From Sphagnum compactum (Eukaryota; Bryophyta; Sphagnopsida; Sphagnales): DNA of 64,000 nt. Made by a program: the position numbers and the translations under genes. The stretch covers positions 5,519,462 through 5,583,461 of the forward strand of contig OZ234502.1 in the NCBI GenBank assembly GCA_965153455.1, in the 5' to 3' direction. Below, piece after piece: positions 36,000 to 48,790 of this stretch. Below the pieces are notes generated by a model. The model saw nothing but the letters and a program-made list of their open reading frames with translations. It did no database searches and was not told where the DNA came from. Position 1 is the stretch's first letter, and every line of letters starts with the position of its first letter.

Positions 36000-36175
36000 A
36001 ATGGTTTAGTGGTTAGGGATTTGTTCTTTAAACATGAAAGAAAGAAGAGGTCAAACGTTTAAACTTTCACACTTACACCTTAGGTTAGTGGGCTAGGTGT
36101 TTAGGTGGGCAAGGTTTTTACTTTAAGATAAATAATCTAATTAAGGTTTTTAGGTCAATCATCTAGTTTGATGAC
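36000..36175 (+). mobile_element. tRNA-like SINE head, copy 3
   Basis: ATGGTTTAGTGGTTAGGGAT (A-box-like) is followed by GAGGTCAAACGTTTAAAC (B-box-like, degenerate), then by an AGGTTAGTGGGCTAGGTGTTTAGGTGGGC-type tail, comparable to the 17.5-kb copy read on its minus strand. It directly follows the AATAACC minisatellite. Confidence 0.45.
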
Positions 36176-39100
36176 CGAAGGCAATTGAAATTTTTTAGTT
36201 GTTTAAGTTGGTGACTGAAATTTTTTGGGCAATGATAAAAAAATTCAATTGTTGGATCATGGCCATCTAATGATTCAATTTTTTCAAGCAAGTCCCAAAT
36301 TTTTTTGGATAGACAAAAAAGTTAGTGACATGAAAATTGAATATTCCATTACCAATCCTATGGTGATTGTATTCGTTTTCAGTCATCATACATAATGGGG
36401 GCAGCTTGGGTGTGATAAATTTTTTTCCTACATTAATCTTGACGAATGTAACTAATGCATCAAGATGGATGTTGATGTGATGCTCAACACAAAATGGCTA
36501 TGTCACATCAGGTTGGATAACCTTGGAACTTGGACGCATATTGGTGTAATGAAATTAATTACATCACAAAAGTGAAAAGAAAAAAATGCAAAGAGAAAGA
36601 TTGTCCTACCTTCGCCACTTGACATTCAAAAGAAGAAAAAGAATATTATTGTTTTCCTTCCACATCCAATAACATAATATGAAGAAGATCGTGCCCATCA
36701 TGAGCAAAAGATGAGAAAAATAAAAAGAAAAAAAGACAGCCCCCCTAAATTGGAAAAAAGAAGGATTGTTGTTGACAATAGTCACCTTCCCCCCTTGCTT
36801 TTCATTGGGATTTGGGTGAACAATCATTAATCTAGTAGTAGGTATCGTACTAAAAAATTACATTTTTTGGAGGTAGATCTGGAACATTCTAAGTGGGTCT
36901 CCACATTCAAATTTAACATTTCTTAGATGAAATATAGCCATAAGATGCCTTATTTAAGAAGGTAAGGATACCAATGTAGGTATAATTCACCCCCTTGTCC
37001 CCCCATATTTTCAAAATGGCTAAAAATATGTGTTCGACCTTGGTTTTCTACTTGCAAAATTTTGAAAAAAAATAAAAGAGATTTATATTGAGAATTTGCC
37101 ATATGTCTTTATGTTTTTAACATGTAGTCAAAAATGTGAATGGTGCCATTTGTTTCAGAAAAACCAAAACAAAAAATTTCCTCCTCCCACTCAAGTGCCT
37201 AGATGAAAAAAAAAAAGGACCATTCTTTCCCCCTTCCAAAATCAATAGATGAAAAAGACCCGACCAACAATTGGGCACCACAAGAAGACCAAAACGATGA
37301 AGAAGAAATAAAATGTTCATTAAAAAAATGATTGTCTTGGATAATAATCACTCCCCATGCAGCCTCCTCCTCCCCCTTCTTTAGGTGAACCAACATAGGG
37401 TAGGGTGCACCCACACCCACATAGTACCTTTACCTTTTTGAATGAGGCCTTTTAAGGTACATTCACATTTATAGGTAACACAAGAAATAACTTAATAATA
37501 TACAACCTTTATGCACGTAACATCATTTTTTAACAAATAGTAAGTGTGGCAAAATGACATGGCAAGCTATAAGGAATGTGATCATTTGCTACGTCATTCT
37601 CATGCAATCACAATTAGCAAAACACTGATTTAAAAAGTAGGGTGCTAAACTTATAATCCATCATGCCCAACTCCATCATACCCAATTCCATCCTAATGTT
37701 TACAGCTTCTTTATTGTGAATTTCTTTGTTGCAATCTCTAGTGATGGACATAGACCATCAATCACCCAAAAATTCAAGATCAAGATTACGGAGAGAGAGA
37801 AGCAAGGGAATGGGAAGATATGCATGGATGTCATTTCATCAAATACAATCAAAAACATGTAGCATCGGAACAACATCGCAAACAACTACAACACCAAATG
37901 CAATGGTGGGAACACCACATGATAAGTAACATTGAACATTGGAGCAACAATTATAATGCTTGAAACTAAAGAAACACTAAAAGTAACATCAAACTCAAAA
38001 GTTAAACTTTTTGACAATGACACAATAAATGGGAACATTTCAAGGTCATGTCTTTAATTCGATTTATGATTATAATATGCAAAAGTTGAGAATAAATATT
38101 TTCATAGAATTCATAGATAAATAAGGTTAAATGCAATATTTCATTTCTTGGATCTACTTTTTTTTTTATAAAAATTATTGGCATTTACTTACATTTTTGA
38201 GAGTCTACTTAACTATGTATTAAACTTGAAAATTTTCAATGTCATTGTCATAAAATAAAATAAAATATTCATATTCATCATTTAAATATATAACTTTTTA
38301 ATGGTAGTATATCAGGCTTATTTTATGACTACTTTTCATTTATGTTGCAAGTAGACTATAAAGATCAAGAATTATCTACTTTACCTTGCTTGCACCCATG
38401 GATGGGGTTGAACATGTTGACCGTGCCTACTATATACAAGTTAGATTCTAAGGGCAAGATGCAAAACAATAAATGTGTAGTCTCGTTTAAAAGATGCAGG
38501 GACATTAAAAGATGGAGGGACATTAAAAGATGGAAAGACATTTGAAAGGTTGATCTAGATGATAATGTTTGATTAGGTGAAGAATTATATAGAATGATGA
38601 ATGATGAAAGTTGGGTTTACATGAAAAGTGAACCATTCATTCACTTTCTTAAGTATTTTAAAACATCTTGGTTGCATTCAATTGAACCACTAATGTGCAG
38701 ATGACAAGGAAGTCCAACCTTCATGTGATGTTTTTGCATATGTGAAATTTTGCATTTGATGAATTCCCCAAGGTGTTTTATTGATTTGATAACTTTCATA
38801 AGTCTTAACCACATACCAAGCTATAAGCAAATGCACCAAGGGAAAAAAATGGTTGGTCTTTATATGAAATCATATGAATGGATATGGTGACAACTTGCTT
38901 CTAACTTCATGAGTTTGGATAAAGTGACATGATTAAAGTAAATGAAGCAATTTAGATGAAAAAATGTAGGTTGTAATGTCAAATCACACATGTAAAAACT
39001 AATAATTTTAAAGAAGTGTTGTAGCATGTATGCCATGGTTTAGAATCTTAGATGTAATTTTCAAATTTTCAGATTTATCATTTCATTTTTAGCATGTGAT

Positions 39101-39659
39101 GCTAACAATATGTTGCACATAAAAGGGTACATATACAATTAGGCTATATAGGAATCAAGACTAAAACAATACTAGTCGTGAAAGCCTATTGTAACCTCAT
39201 ATAGAAACAATCGTTTCTTTTTTGGAACAATGAAGATGTTTACTTAATCTTGTGGCCATATGTGTTACAATGGATGATCTAAACTATTTTATTAGTTTTA
39301 ACAATCTAAACCCCTTCTAGATAAACATGCTAGGAATGTGGGACTCTAAGGTTCCAAGACAATTTTATTCTAGTATTATTATTTTTTAAGTGATTCAAAC
39401 ATCTTATGGAAAAAAAACATTTATCAAATTTTTGTATGCGCATGTGCTTTACTTTCACCCAAGCCTTTAAAATTTAACCTAAATAAAAGAAAAAATAATA
39501 TAACTATCATTTCTTTGTCTAGTCCCAAAACCTAAAAATTTCAAAGATCTACCTTATTTTATGAAAATTAATAAGATTTGGCTAGTGGGTCGGAGCAAAG
39601 AACCTTAGGTCATATACCATCATATTGTAATTTGGTGAAGAAAAGAAATTTAATAGGAA
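36176..39659. other. AT-rich intergenic, no gene recognised
   Basis: No domain-bearing frame. 38498-38540 has a short tandem GACATTAAAAGATGGAGG repeat. Minus frames at 36606-37420 owe their length to A/C-rich composition. 36840-37010 is part of dispersed repeat B, listed separately. Confidence 0.5.
36840..37010 (+). repeat. Dispersed repeat B, partial copy 2
   Basis: It matches the 3' part of the 42-kb copy: TTCAAATTTAACATTTCTTA, AATATAGCC, TTATTTaAGAAgGTAAGgATA, ccAATGTAgGT. Same orientation. Confidence 0.55.
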
Positions 39660-40020
39660 TTTATTTGAAGGGATTACACTCCAAGGTGGGTGGTATCCCC
39701 AAATAAAGAGCCTAGGAGAGGTGTAGACAAATCTAGGTCCACATTTGGGGAATGCTTTCACCTGAGGGTGTTAAACCCTAAATGTCGGAGAAAGTAAAAA
39801 ATACACTAAAAAAGCTGACCAAATTGGCTCTCTCCCTCTTCAATGTAAAGCATGAAACTAATCGTGAATAAAACATTTGTAAACCATAAGGTGACCACCC
39901 TCTAGGTTTGGAAGCACAATAGATAAAAGCACATTTTCACCTTTGGGCTACTAGTACAAATAAGATGCTTCAACACCACAAGGAGGCATTATGCACAAAT
40001 ATAAGGTGCCCTCATCAAAA
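39660..40020 (+). repeat. Dispersed LTR-like repeat, copy C
   Basis: It shares the GGTCCACATTTGGGGAATgc block with copy A (GGCCCCACATTTTGGGAATA, 3591-3610) and ends with the same TATA-like block, AAATATAAGGTGCCCTC, at about 39999-40015. The middle is too diverged to align by eye. Confidence 0.5.
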
Positions 40021-42079
40021 GCTAAAAATAATTTGAAGTGTTTTGAGAAAGTAAAAAAAAATTCAAAATATTTTCAACAACATTAACATTTATGTCATGT
40101 AAAAGTAATCATTTAGTCTAAAATCGTGATGAACTTCAATTTGGATTGACTATTATGAACATTATAAAATGTGTGTCATATGGTCTTCATCTTTGTTAAA
40201 TCAAAATTAATACTAAAATCACTACAGTCAAGACATTTCATAATTTTCAACATAAAAATAATGCTTTTGAATGTTGTGAAGCACACAACTTAAAAATCCT
40301 AACTCATTACCTAGGTTTTTCAAAATATACAAAAAAGACCAATTCAATATTCTTTTAAACCTCTTCATAGTCTAACAACTATATATATATATATATATGA
40401 ATGAGATCTCCATGATGACATAACATTTTTGATTTTTTAATTGGAATGTTTTGTGTCTTGGGAATGTAAAATTGTCCATTTGAAAGTAGGAAGCAATTGG
40501 AATACCTAACCTTAAGAGTTTTAAAATTGTGACACATGTTTTGGTTTGATTAGTTAGGGGAAAAGTTAGAAATGAAAACATGGGTTTTTTTAATTTTTAT
40601 AATTGGTAGATGTTATGTAATGTAATAATGTCATTTTTAAAAAAAACAACAATTGTCAATTTTCCATTTCAATAAATCATGACTCTATAAATTATTGGCA
40701 ATTTTATAAAAAAAACCTAATAAATTAAAATATTAAACTTGCTTGTAAATATTTATTTTAGCGTTGGAATAGCCTCACAATCATACTAGAAAAAAATCAA
40801 CATTTCACACGTTTATTATGTAATACAAATTCATAACATTTTTTATGAACTATGACTCAAGTTGTTATATCATTTCAAAAGTTCACCTTGTAATGAAATG
40901 ATGACATTTTATTTTCAAACTTTAAAAATATATTCTACAAGTGTCACAGATTAGTTGGATGAATCTTTTTTATAATTTTCAATCATATTCCAACACATAT
41001 TATACCAAATTAAAAGTTTACCTCCCCTCCCAAAATTGCCTCCATGATACAAAAAAACTTATTGTTTTGTGAGCCAATTTGTATAAGTTGTTTAACCATA
41101 TCGATATTCATGGGCATTGGAAATCAAAATTTTGTGTTTTTCTCCATCATAGGCATCAGCTTCAATGTTAAATGTTTCACAAATGTTTAGTCACATGAAA
41201 ATGTTTGATCCATCAATAATCATTGTATTGCATAGTTGAAAAATGCAAATATCAAATGGTCAATTTAATATTAACCTAGTTGCCAAGCTTTCATCTCCTT
41301 AAGAGTTTGTAAACACAAGACATCTAAAACGAATGAAGAATCAAACCATTGTGCATTGAAAAAACACATATCTTAAGATTTAGAAAGAGGCCTTGTGGAG
41401 TTCAATTTCTGTGTACCTATGATCTGATATTACATTTGCAAAACCAATTGAAAGAACATCACCCAAAAAAAAACCTTCAATGACACATTGCAACAATGAA
41501 ATATTAAACTCCTAATGTAGCTAATGTAAAAAGTACAAATCATGCAAAAGGAAAACACCTCATACTTGCATTTCAACAAAGATGCACAAAAACAAAGCAC
41601 TACAATAAAAAATGTGTAAGAGTTGCAATGAAAATGCGTATCACCTAGCTTCTAGAAGCATTGCACAACTTCTAAAACATTGCCTTGCTTCTACAATGAT
41701 ATTCCTATTTCTACATAGATTGCACAAATATGCGTTTAAAACAATCGCTGTTCACACATATGTGGTGACGATGAAACTCTTGGCCTGGGAGCTTTTGGCC
41801 ATAAAGCTTCATCATTAGATGTGGAGAGCAACGCATGGTGGGTAAGGACAAGGGGTAAGGCTTTACCATTTTGATTTCACCTTGAATAGTGATAACCCTT
41901 TTGGGTTGTATTAATTTTACTTACCTATTATTTTACAGCATGTGTGAACATATATAGTAATTAATTAATTAATTAACTATAACGTCAAACTAATTGATTG
42001 AATTAGTAAATCTCCTCATTTACTAATTAATTAACAATTTTTTTGTCATTTTTATAGCCTACGAGCAAAAGTGAAACAA
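40021..42079. other. AT-rich intergenic, no gene recognised
   Basis: It contains (AT)n at 40381-40398 and (TTAA)n at about 41960-41977. CACTACAATAAAAAATGTG at about 41599 resembles a CACTA terminus, but no certain partner was found. Confidence 0.5.
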
Positions 42080-42620
42080 GCATTAGTGGCCATATTAAGC
42101 CTCAAAAATGTTAGGTTTGAATTCAGAGACCCTGATTTTGTAAATGTTTTGAATTTTCAGCAACAATATCCATTCAAAAATCAACATCTTCCACACCTTA
42201 GCTCTGAAAATTTATGAATTAAAATGAATAAATATGACTTGCTGAGGGCTTTCCAACAACACCAAGAACGCCGCTGAATGTTATTTATTTTTCATTGAGA
42301 AAATGGTTCAATAATTAATAGCTTCCATATGATAACTCCAAATAATCTCAAACAAAGTCAGTGCACCCCTTCTCATTGAGCGCTTTCTGAAGATATCAAG
42401 AGGATGGCATGAAGTGTGATGGTTTGGGAGACGTCACCATGACAAACAAAACAAACTACTTTGCTTCATAGATAGATACCGTCATTAGACAAAATCAAGG
42501 TCTTTGAGTTCAAATTTAACATTTCTCAACACAAATATAGCCTTTAACAAGCTTATTTCAAGAAAGTAAGCATATTAATGTAAGTGTTGGATCATCCCCA
42601 CCTTCTGGCAAAATATCATG
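42080..42620 (+). repeat. Dispersed repeat B, copy 3
   Basis: Longest copy of the family: GAGGGCTTTCCAACAA, CAGTGCACCCC, GCGCTTTCTGAAGATATCAA, TAGATAGATACCGTC, TTCAAATTTAACATTTCTCA, AATATAGCC. It aligns in order with 23400-23830 and its 3' part with 36840-37010. Confidence 0.65.
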
Positions 42621-45600
42621 GTATTGAGAGATTGTGAAATACATGGGCAAAGGGTCCTTATCACTTTTATGAAGGTGTCATGCGACCTTGTGAAGGTGCC
42701 ATACTTGCCAAGTGTCTATTGACCCTTTGATGGTAGTTGGTTATGTTTAGAGGTTTAGGTTTGTCTCGCCATCATAGTTTGGGTGACACCCTTGTCACTA
42801 GTGCTCATTTATGCCCAATAAAATTGTGGAAAAGAGATAGAAATTCAACCAAGCAAAAGAAAATCATTCAAGGTGAGACTCTATGGACAAGACCAAATCA
42901 CATGTTGGCATTCTATCTAATAATATCCAAGTATCTTTTTAAGTTATCATATTTAACATTTAATTTATCCACAAGTATAAAATTTGTAATGCAAATAGTT
43001 GTTTGATGGAATAACTTAGTTTAACTTCATGTGTCAGTTTATGACAAATCATGGGTAGTCGAAGATTATTAATTAAAGGACCAAGGTTTTTGGATTTATC
43101 TAGGTTAATATTTAAAGGAATGGCTTGATATATATATATATATATAGTCTTAAATTTAATTTTGAATTAATGGAAAATTTTCAAGGATAAATTCTTATCA
43201 TAAAAAATAATTTGTATTTTCTAGGATAATTTCTTTGAATAAAATGAATGTTCTTGTCAAATTTTTAAATGTGGATTGAATCTAGAAACATATATTTGCT
43301 GACTTTGTAGATCAAGCAATAAAATTCATTGATTATTGGTATGTGTGTGTTTTTTGATGATTTTTTTTGTCTAGTAATATTAAAGAATATGAAAGACATC
43401 TTCAAATGTCCCATCATAGAAAAAGTATACAAATCTAATGTTTTACAACTTGTTCCCATACCAAATTGTTTTAAAAAGCTGTTATAATGAGAGACTTTAA
43501 TGCCATAATATTAGTGTAGTTTTAGAACAATTAATTTTATTGGCTTTAATACATGTAAAAAAAATTAATAATTGTAGGTGCTACATTAATGTACCTTGAA
43601 AAAAGTATCATGTGCTTTGAACACAATCTTAGGTTGGAAACTTGTTTTTGTACATATCATATTTTTGAACATATAAGTCTTCAAGTACAAAATGTCATTA
43701 ACTTGCTAACAATGAAAATTATATTGTATCACTCAAGAAATGTTAAATCGTGTATATTTACAATATGTTTAATTGTGTATTACAAATATGCACAATAATA
43801 ATTAAAGGTTCATCCATAAATAGAATGAATATATTAATACATTCATTCATTGATTTTGATGAATGCACACGTTCATCCCTATATACCTTGCCTTTCGATT
43901 TACTTTTATAATTGTTCATTTACAATTCTAATGTATGATTCTTACTTCCATGGTTATAAGAAAAATGTGACATTCATAAGAAAAGGTTTTCCGATATATA
44001 TATATATATATACTCCCAACGTAACCCTAAGTCATTTTCCCAATAGTCCTTCACGACGAGGTAATTATGTAAAAGGGTAATGCCCAAGGGCTGAAATTGA
44101 TAGCAAAAACTTAAAGGCATAAGACTACATTGATTCATAAAATGCACGTTGTTGTTTTTTCGTTTACCACATCATGAATCCATCATTATTGTCTTCCCAT
44201 AAAATGCATTGACATGTGCAAGAACAATTGTGATGATCAAAATTGCTTCAAAATTAACACTCTTGTTTGAATATTTTTGTCGATGGACAAATCGGTTTGC
44301 TTGGAAAATGTTGCGATGATGTGAAATGAAGGTTGCAAATTTTTGTTTCATTAAAATATTCATGCGATTACGTTAAATGATATGAGACATCCAATTTAGA
44401 TGATCATGACCAACCCACCTACTAGCAAAATCATATTTTCTTGGTGACCTAAATATTGTACTAGACTATAGGTTTAATAATTTGTTTCCAATGCCACCCA
44501 CCTTTTTTGGCCTTTTGATAATGTCACAATCTTTGTTGGTGTTACCAAGTTATTTTTCTTTTCCAACTTGTAAATGGTTGCACCCCAATCTCTACTTTAC
44601 TCTATAAAAAGACAAGGGAATGAACAATTTGGATAAATGCATATGATGAAAAATACAATGCTTCAATGGACTTCTTGTTTCTTCGCTACCTATTAGGAGT
44701 TTGCAAATGCATCCAAAGTTCTATGCATTTCTTTCTTAAAACCTTACACATTTTTTTCAACAACATTTCACCTTGCCTATTTGGGTAAATTTTCCATTGG
44801 CAAATCATAGCATGCTATTTGGGTTAAGTCCAAATTTACAAAGTTAAGCACAATGTTGAGATATAAATCGTAGTGGATAGGTGAGCAAGCAAGAAACTTT
44901 GGTGTTGCAATTATTCACCTTTGGAAAGAAGAAATTCTTACATAAAACAACTTTTAGTCACACCAACTTGAATCAAGATCAGTGATTCTCTAGGTGTTGT
45001 TGTGGTCATAAAGGATACAAGGAAGACCACTCTTTCAATTCCCCTTACCATAAGGACTTGTAAAAAATTTCATAGTTCTTGGACATCACCTTAAAAAGGG
45101 ACTCGAGACGTGAGACTCTAGAATCTCAAGAAAATCTTTTGCTTCAATGAAGCACATAAAAAACAATGTATTTCCTTATGGCCATCTCACCAACCTATGA
45201 ATCTCAACTTGAGCAATGGCCTCTTTAGTGTATAGCTTACTCAAACTTCCATTGAGTATGGGTTGTCAATACTCTTATCATCTATTATTGGGTTATGATT
45301 TGAAAACTTAATCATCCATATGCAACACACTATGAAGAACATCAATCAATGAGTTCCTTTTTTTAAAGAAAATGTTAAATAGGCCAAATGGTCTTAAATG
45401 TTGCCAACACAAAATTGTCATGACATGGAGATGTGTTCTCCCTATCATGAAATTTGTTTGCTGGGAACATTTACATAGTGACAAGTTTATGTAAAATATG
45501 GTCTTTCCATAACATGCATGTGACTTAGTTCAATGACCTATTTATAAACTTTTGGGGAAAAAAATAACAAAAATATTTTTTCAATAAACATTTCAAAAAT

Positions 45601-48040
45601 CAACCACATATCCCCTTCACATATTAGTTAAAATCAACTTGACATGTTGAATTCAAATTGTCATTCAGCCCTAAAATATGTGATTCATTTGTCAACAAAT
45701 TCATGTTGTAAATGATTAATCTTTTTAGACTAATGCAAAAGTTGTTTGGTGTTTTTCATAATTAAATTCTTAGTAAAAAAATTTAAAATGAAAAGATATG
45801 ATCTATAGTATTGAAATAATTATTTCAACGGGACCTAGTAAATACGTCAATGAGCTAATAATTACCTAGTGGGCAAATCTAGCTAAAAACATAATAACCA
45901 CAACTACATATGGTAAGAAGTGGAAAGGGGTCAAAAGGTAAGATCTTTAAACATCTCCATTGTAGTATCCCATGGACATCCTCATATTAAATTTGAGTAG
46001 TAACATGGCATAAAAACCCCTACTAGCTTGCAAATTTGCCATTTATGGTGGGGTAATATTCAAACCTTTGCAAACAAATTCTCTATTTTGAATTTCATGA
46101 GATTTTTTTTATTGGCCTACGTGTAGAAAACTAAATGGTACATCAATTTGAAGTTGTATCTTTAAAAGTTCATGGGTGAAAGTAGGATGATAATTATCAC
46201 TAAACTAATCTAAAAAGGAAATTTGTCACCTACAGTGATGTTTTTATGGACACTTCACACATAGTGATAAGCTAATGAGAAAATTAAGGTTAAAATTAGG
46301 TTAGCATTTATGATTAAGATTTTTAAAACTATGGCAATAATTTACATTAATAAGTTATCATACATTGATATTGTTCTTCTAAAAGCCATTGAGTTATAAC
46401 CTAGTTGACATGTAATTATTTTTCCTATTATTTTCATTAAAAAGTAGAGCCTTTGACCTTTTTTAATAATTAATAATCTTTTGCTCAATGCACCCTTTTA
46501 TTTAAAGGTCATACATGTTGGTTGCTCGCTCAAACTCTCACATCTATTTTTTTGCATTCGCACCTTCTTGTTTGTGTGCATGCTTGCTACTTATTAAAGC
46601 TTTTCTTCATTGTTATTGGTGTCTTTGGACTTATTATTCATTCAAATTTTTCTTTTGTTGTTATTTCACATATTTGCCATGATTGCAACATTTCTTTCTT
46701 CTGTTTTCACAAGTTTTCTTTGAATGCATTATTCATTTTTAAAAGTTGGTACATTGTTCACCTATTTTGCATTTTTTGGCTTCTTTTTCACCTACTTATT
46801 TTTTTTATTTTTCTTATTTTGCAATTTCTTTTGCTTTTGTTTTGTTTTTAACGTTTTTTGTGTGTTCTTTTTATAAGTTTTATTTTTTCATTTTGTTTCC
46901 ATCTTGAGTCATTTTTTCCTCCATGAAGTTCTTTCAGCATAAGGCATTGAAGGCAATTATCATTGAAATTGTTTTGTAACTGCACAAATGTTTCTTTCTG
47001 TGCCATGAAAACAATTCAACCTCAATGTGTCAATTTCCATTCTATTTTCCAAGTTTAGAAAACCATGCTTATCCATAATGATCAATTCTATGGTTCTACA
47101 TCAATATAAGCTTTCTTGTTTTTATTACCTATTGTTTAGCAAGGGCCTTAGTTATTGGGTGAAAACCAAATCCGCAACATGGTATTCACATTTCTTAATG
47201 ATTCAATATGACAAAAGGTGGATTAAAAGGGATTTGTTTTTCATTTGACCATCAAATTGAAACATTTGATGGAAAAGAAAGACACAAAATATAGATGTGT
47301 TATACATATGGGACTTTGTGTTTTTTTTTTGGGCACAAGTTTGTTCATGGTGCAAAGTACTTTCATTGTGGCAAATTGTTTACCATTAGCAATTCAACAA
47401 TCCATTTAATTTTGTTTTGTGCCATCAAATGTGGTTTTCAAAAATCAAATTTCATGGCTAAAACAAGAAGATTTGGTAAAGGTGATGGTGAAATCACCTT
47501 ATGATGGGTCCATTTTAGGCAAGAAAATGCATTTTTTATAGTAAATTTTGTATTATTTTGGGGTCAATTTTTCTTTGATTTCATTTAACATTTTGATAAA
47601 CATGTAAAATGAATGTTGATACAAAAGCCTCTAGCATTATTTTTAATAATCTTTTTTTTTCAACATAGTTATGTTTGTTTGAATGAAAAAGTCATCCAAA
47701 TGTTTTTTGTGAAATCACATGAGTGAAACTTTTCATATGGAATTGAAATGGTTCAATCAACTCATTCAATATATGACTAAGTACTTCATTAAGTGTTGTA
47801 ATTATTTGAATCATTTAAAAATATATTTGCATTTTGAAGTATATTCATGTATTATTTTTTCACAATATAGTATTTACTCATTTAATTTTTAAAAAATGTA
47901 AATTCTTTTCACAATTGCATTATTTGAAAATCGAACTACCTTATTTTGAGTACAATTTATGAAATTTTAAAAAAATATTCATTTGGTGAAAATTGAAAGT
48001 CACATAATTTCAAAAAATGGTATTTGTGACAACATTTTTT
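42621..48040. other. AT-rich intergenic, no gene recognised
   Basis: It contains (TA)n tracts at about 43128-43146 and 43996-44012. A T-rich frame at 46522-46851 gives a Phe/Leu-rich peptide of the kind expected by composition. No domain was found on either strand. Confidence 0.5.
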
Positions 48041-48059
48041 GACCATTGTAGTGTGTTTT

Positions 48060-48790
48060 CACCCGAATGAGTGAATTCAAAGATTTCTATGGTCTACTTT
48101 TTGTCCATGATGCCATTGATTTTATTCAAATCCATATCCAAAGATCTTGAAGTCCTTTTGCTAAAGACTTTTATTCTTTCAAATCAAAAGTTTACAACAT
48201 GTAATTGCAAATTAAGGTTGATTGTTGAAGAAAATTCTGATATGTCTTTGTGAGAATGTTCAGTTCAATGAATGACACTTAAATTGTATGAAAAGGTACC
48301 ATTGAATGGAGACTTATTTCATTTCAATAGAGGTGAAAAGGAAATTAAACCTTAATTAATTGTTAACAAGGGCTACCCTTTGTTTCCTTAATTGATGATT
48401 CCACATAAACAAGTTGGTGATGTTTGGCATACTATCTTTAAGGCACTATATAACAAGCATTTATCCCAAGGGAGAAGTGTTGTGGATAATTTGTTTGGTA
48501 TTTTGAAAAAGAGATTCAAAGAGCTACTTCTAAAAACCAATTTACATCTTATACTTTTAACTAATGTAGTTGTCTATGATTTTATCATTTATAACATGAT
48601 CTTGGATGGTAATGAGCTTGACATTGAAGCTTTGATGGTTCAATTAGATTTGTAAAATTTTGTTAACTATGTGCATCAAGCTAATTGAGGTAAAAGATAG
48701 AGGACTACTATAAAACTAACAATTGACAATGACATTGAAGTTGATTTACAAAGTGTTGAGATTTTAAGAATAGATCAAAGGTTCATTTTA
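48060..48790 (+). pseudogene. Degenerate PIF/Harbinger transposase, C-terminal part
   Basis: Reading in shifting frames gives the order expected of the DDE_Tnp_4 (Harbinger) transposase C-terminus: NKGYPLFP, MIPHKQVGD, FKALYNKHLSQGRSVV, DNLFGILKKRFKELLLKTNL, YNMILDGNELDIEALM, QLDL. In-frame stops occur, including one before 'LIVNKGYP' and one where a Trp is expected after YPLFP. The region upstream to 48060 is weaker. The longest clean frame is 48392-48655. The enzyme normally excises and inserts PIF elements at TWA targets. The catalytic N-terminal part was not found, so it is dead. A Tourist-like MITE of the same superfamily lies at 29965-30290. Confidence 0.7.

Noticed and set aside
46522-46851. 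Phe/Leu-rich putative membrane protein
   Set aside because: Typical product of T-rich DNA; no polar loops or conserved residues.
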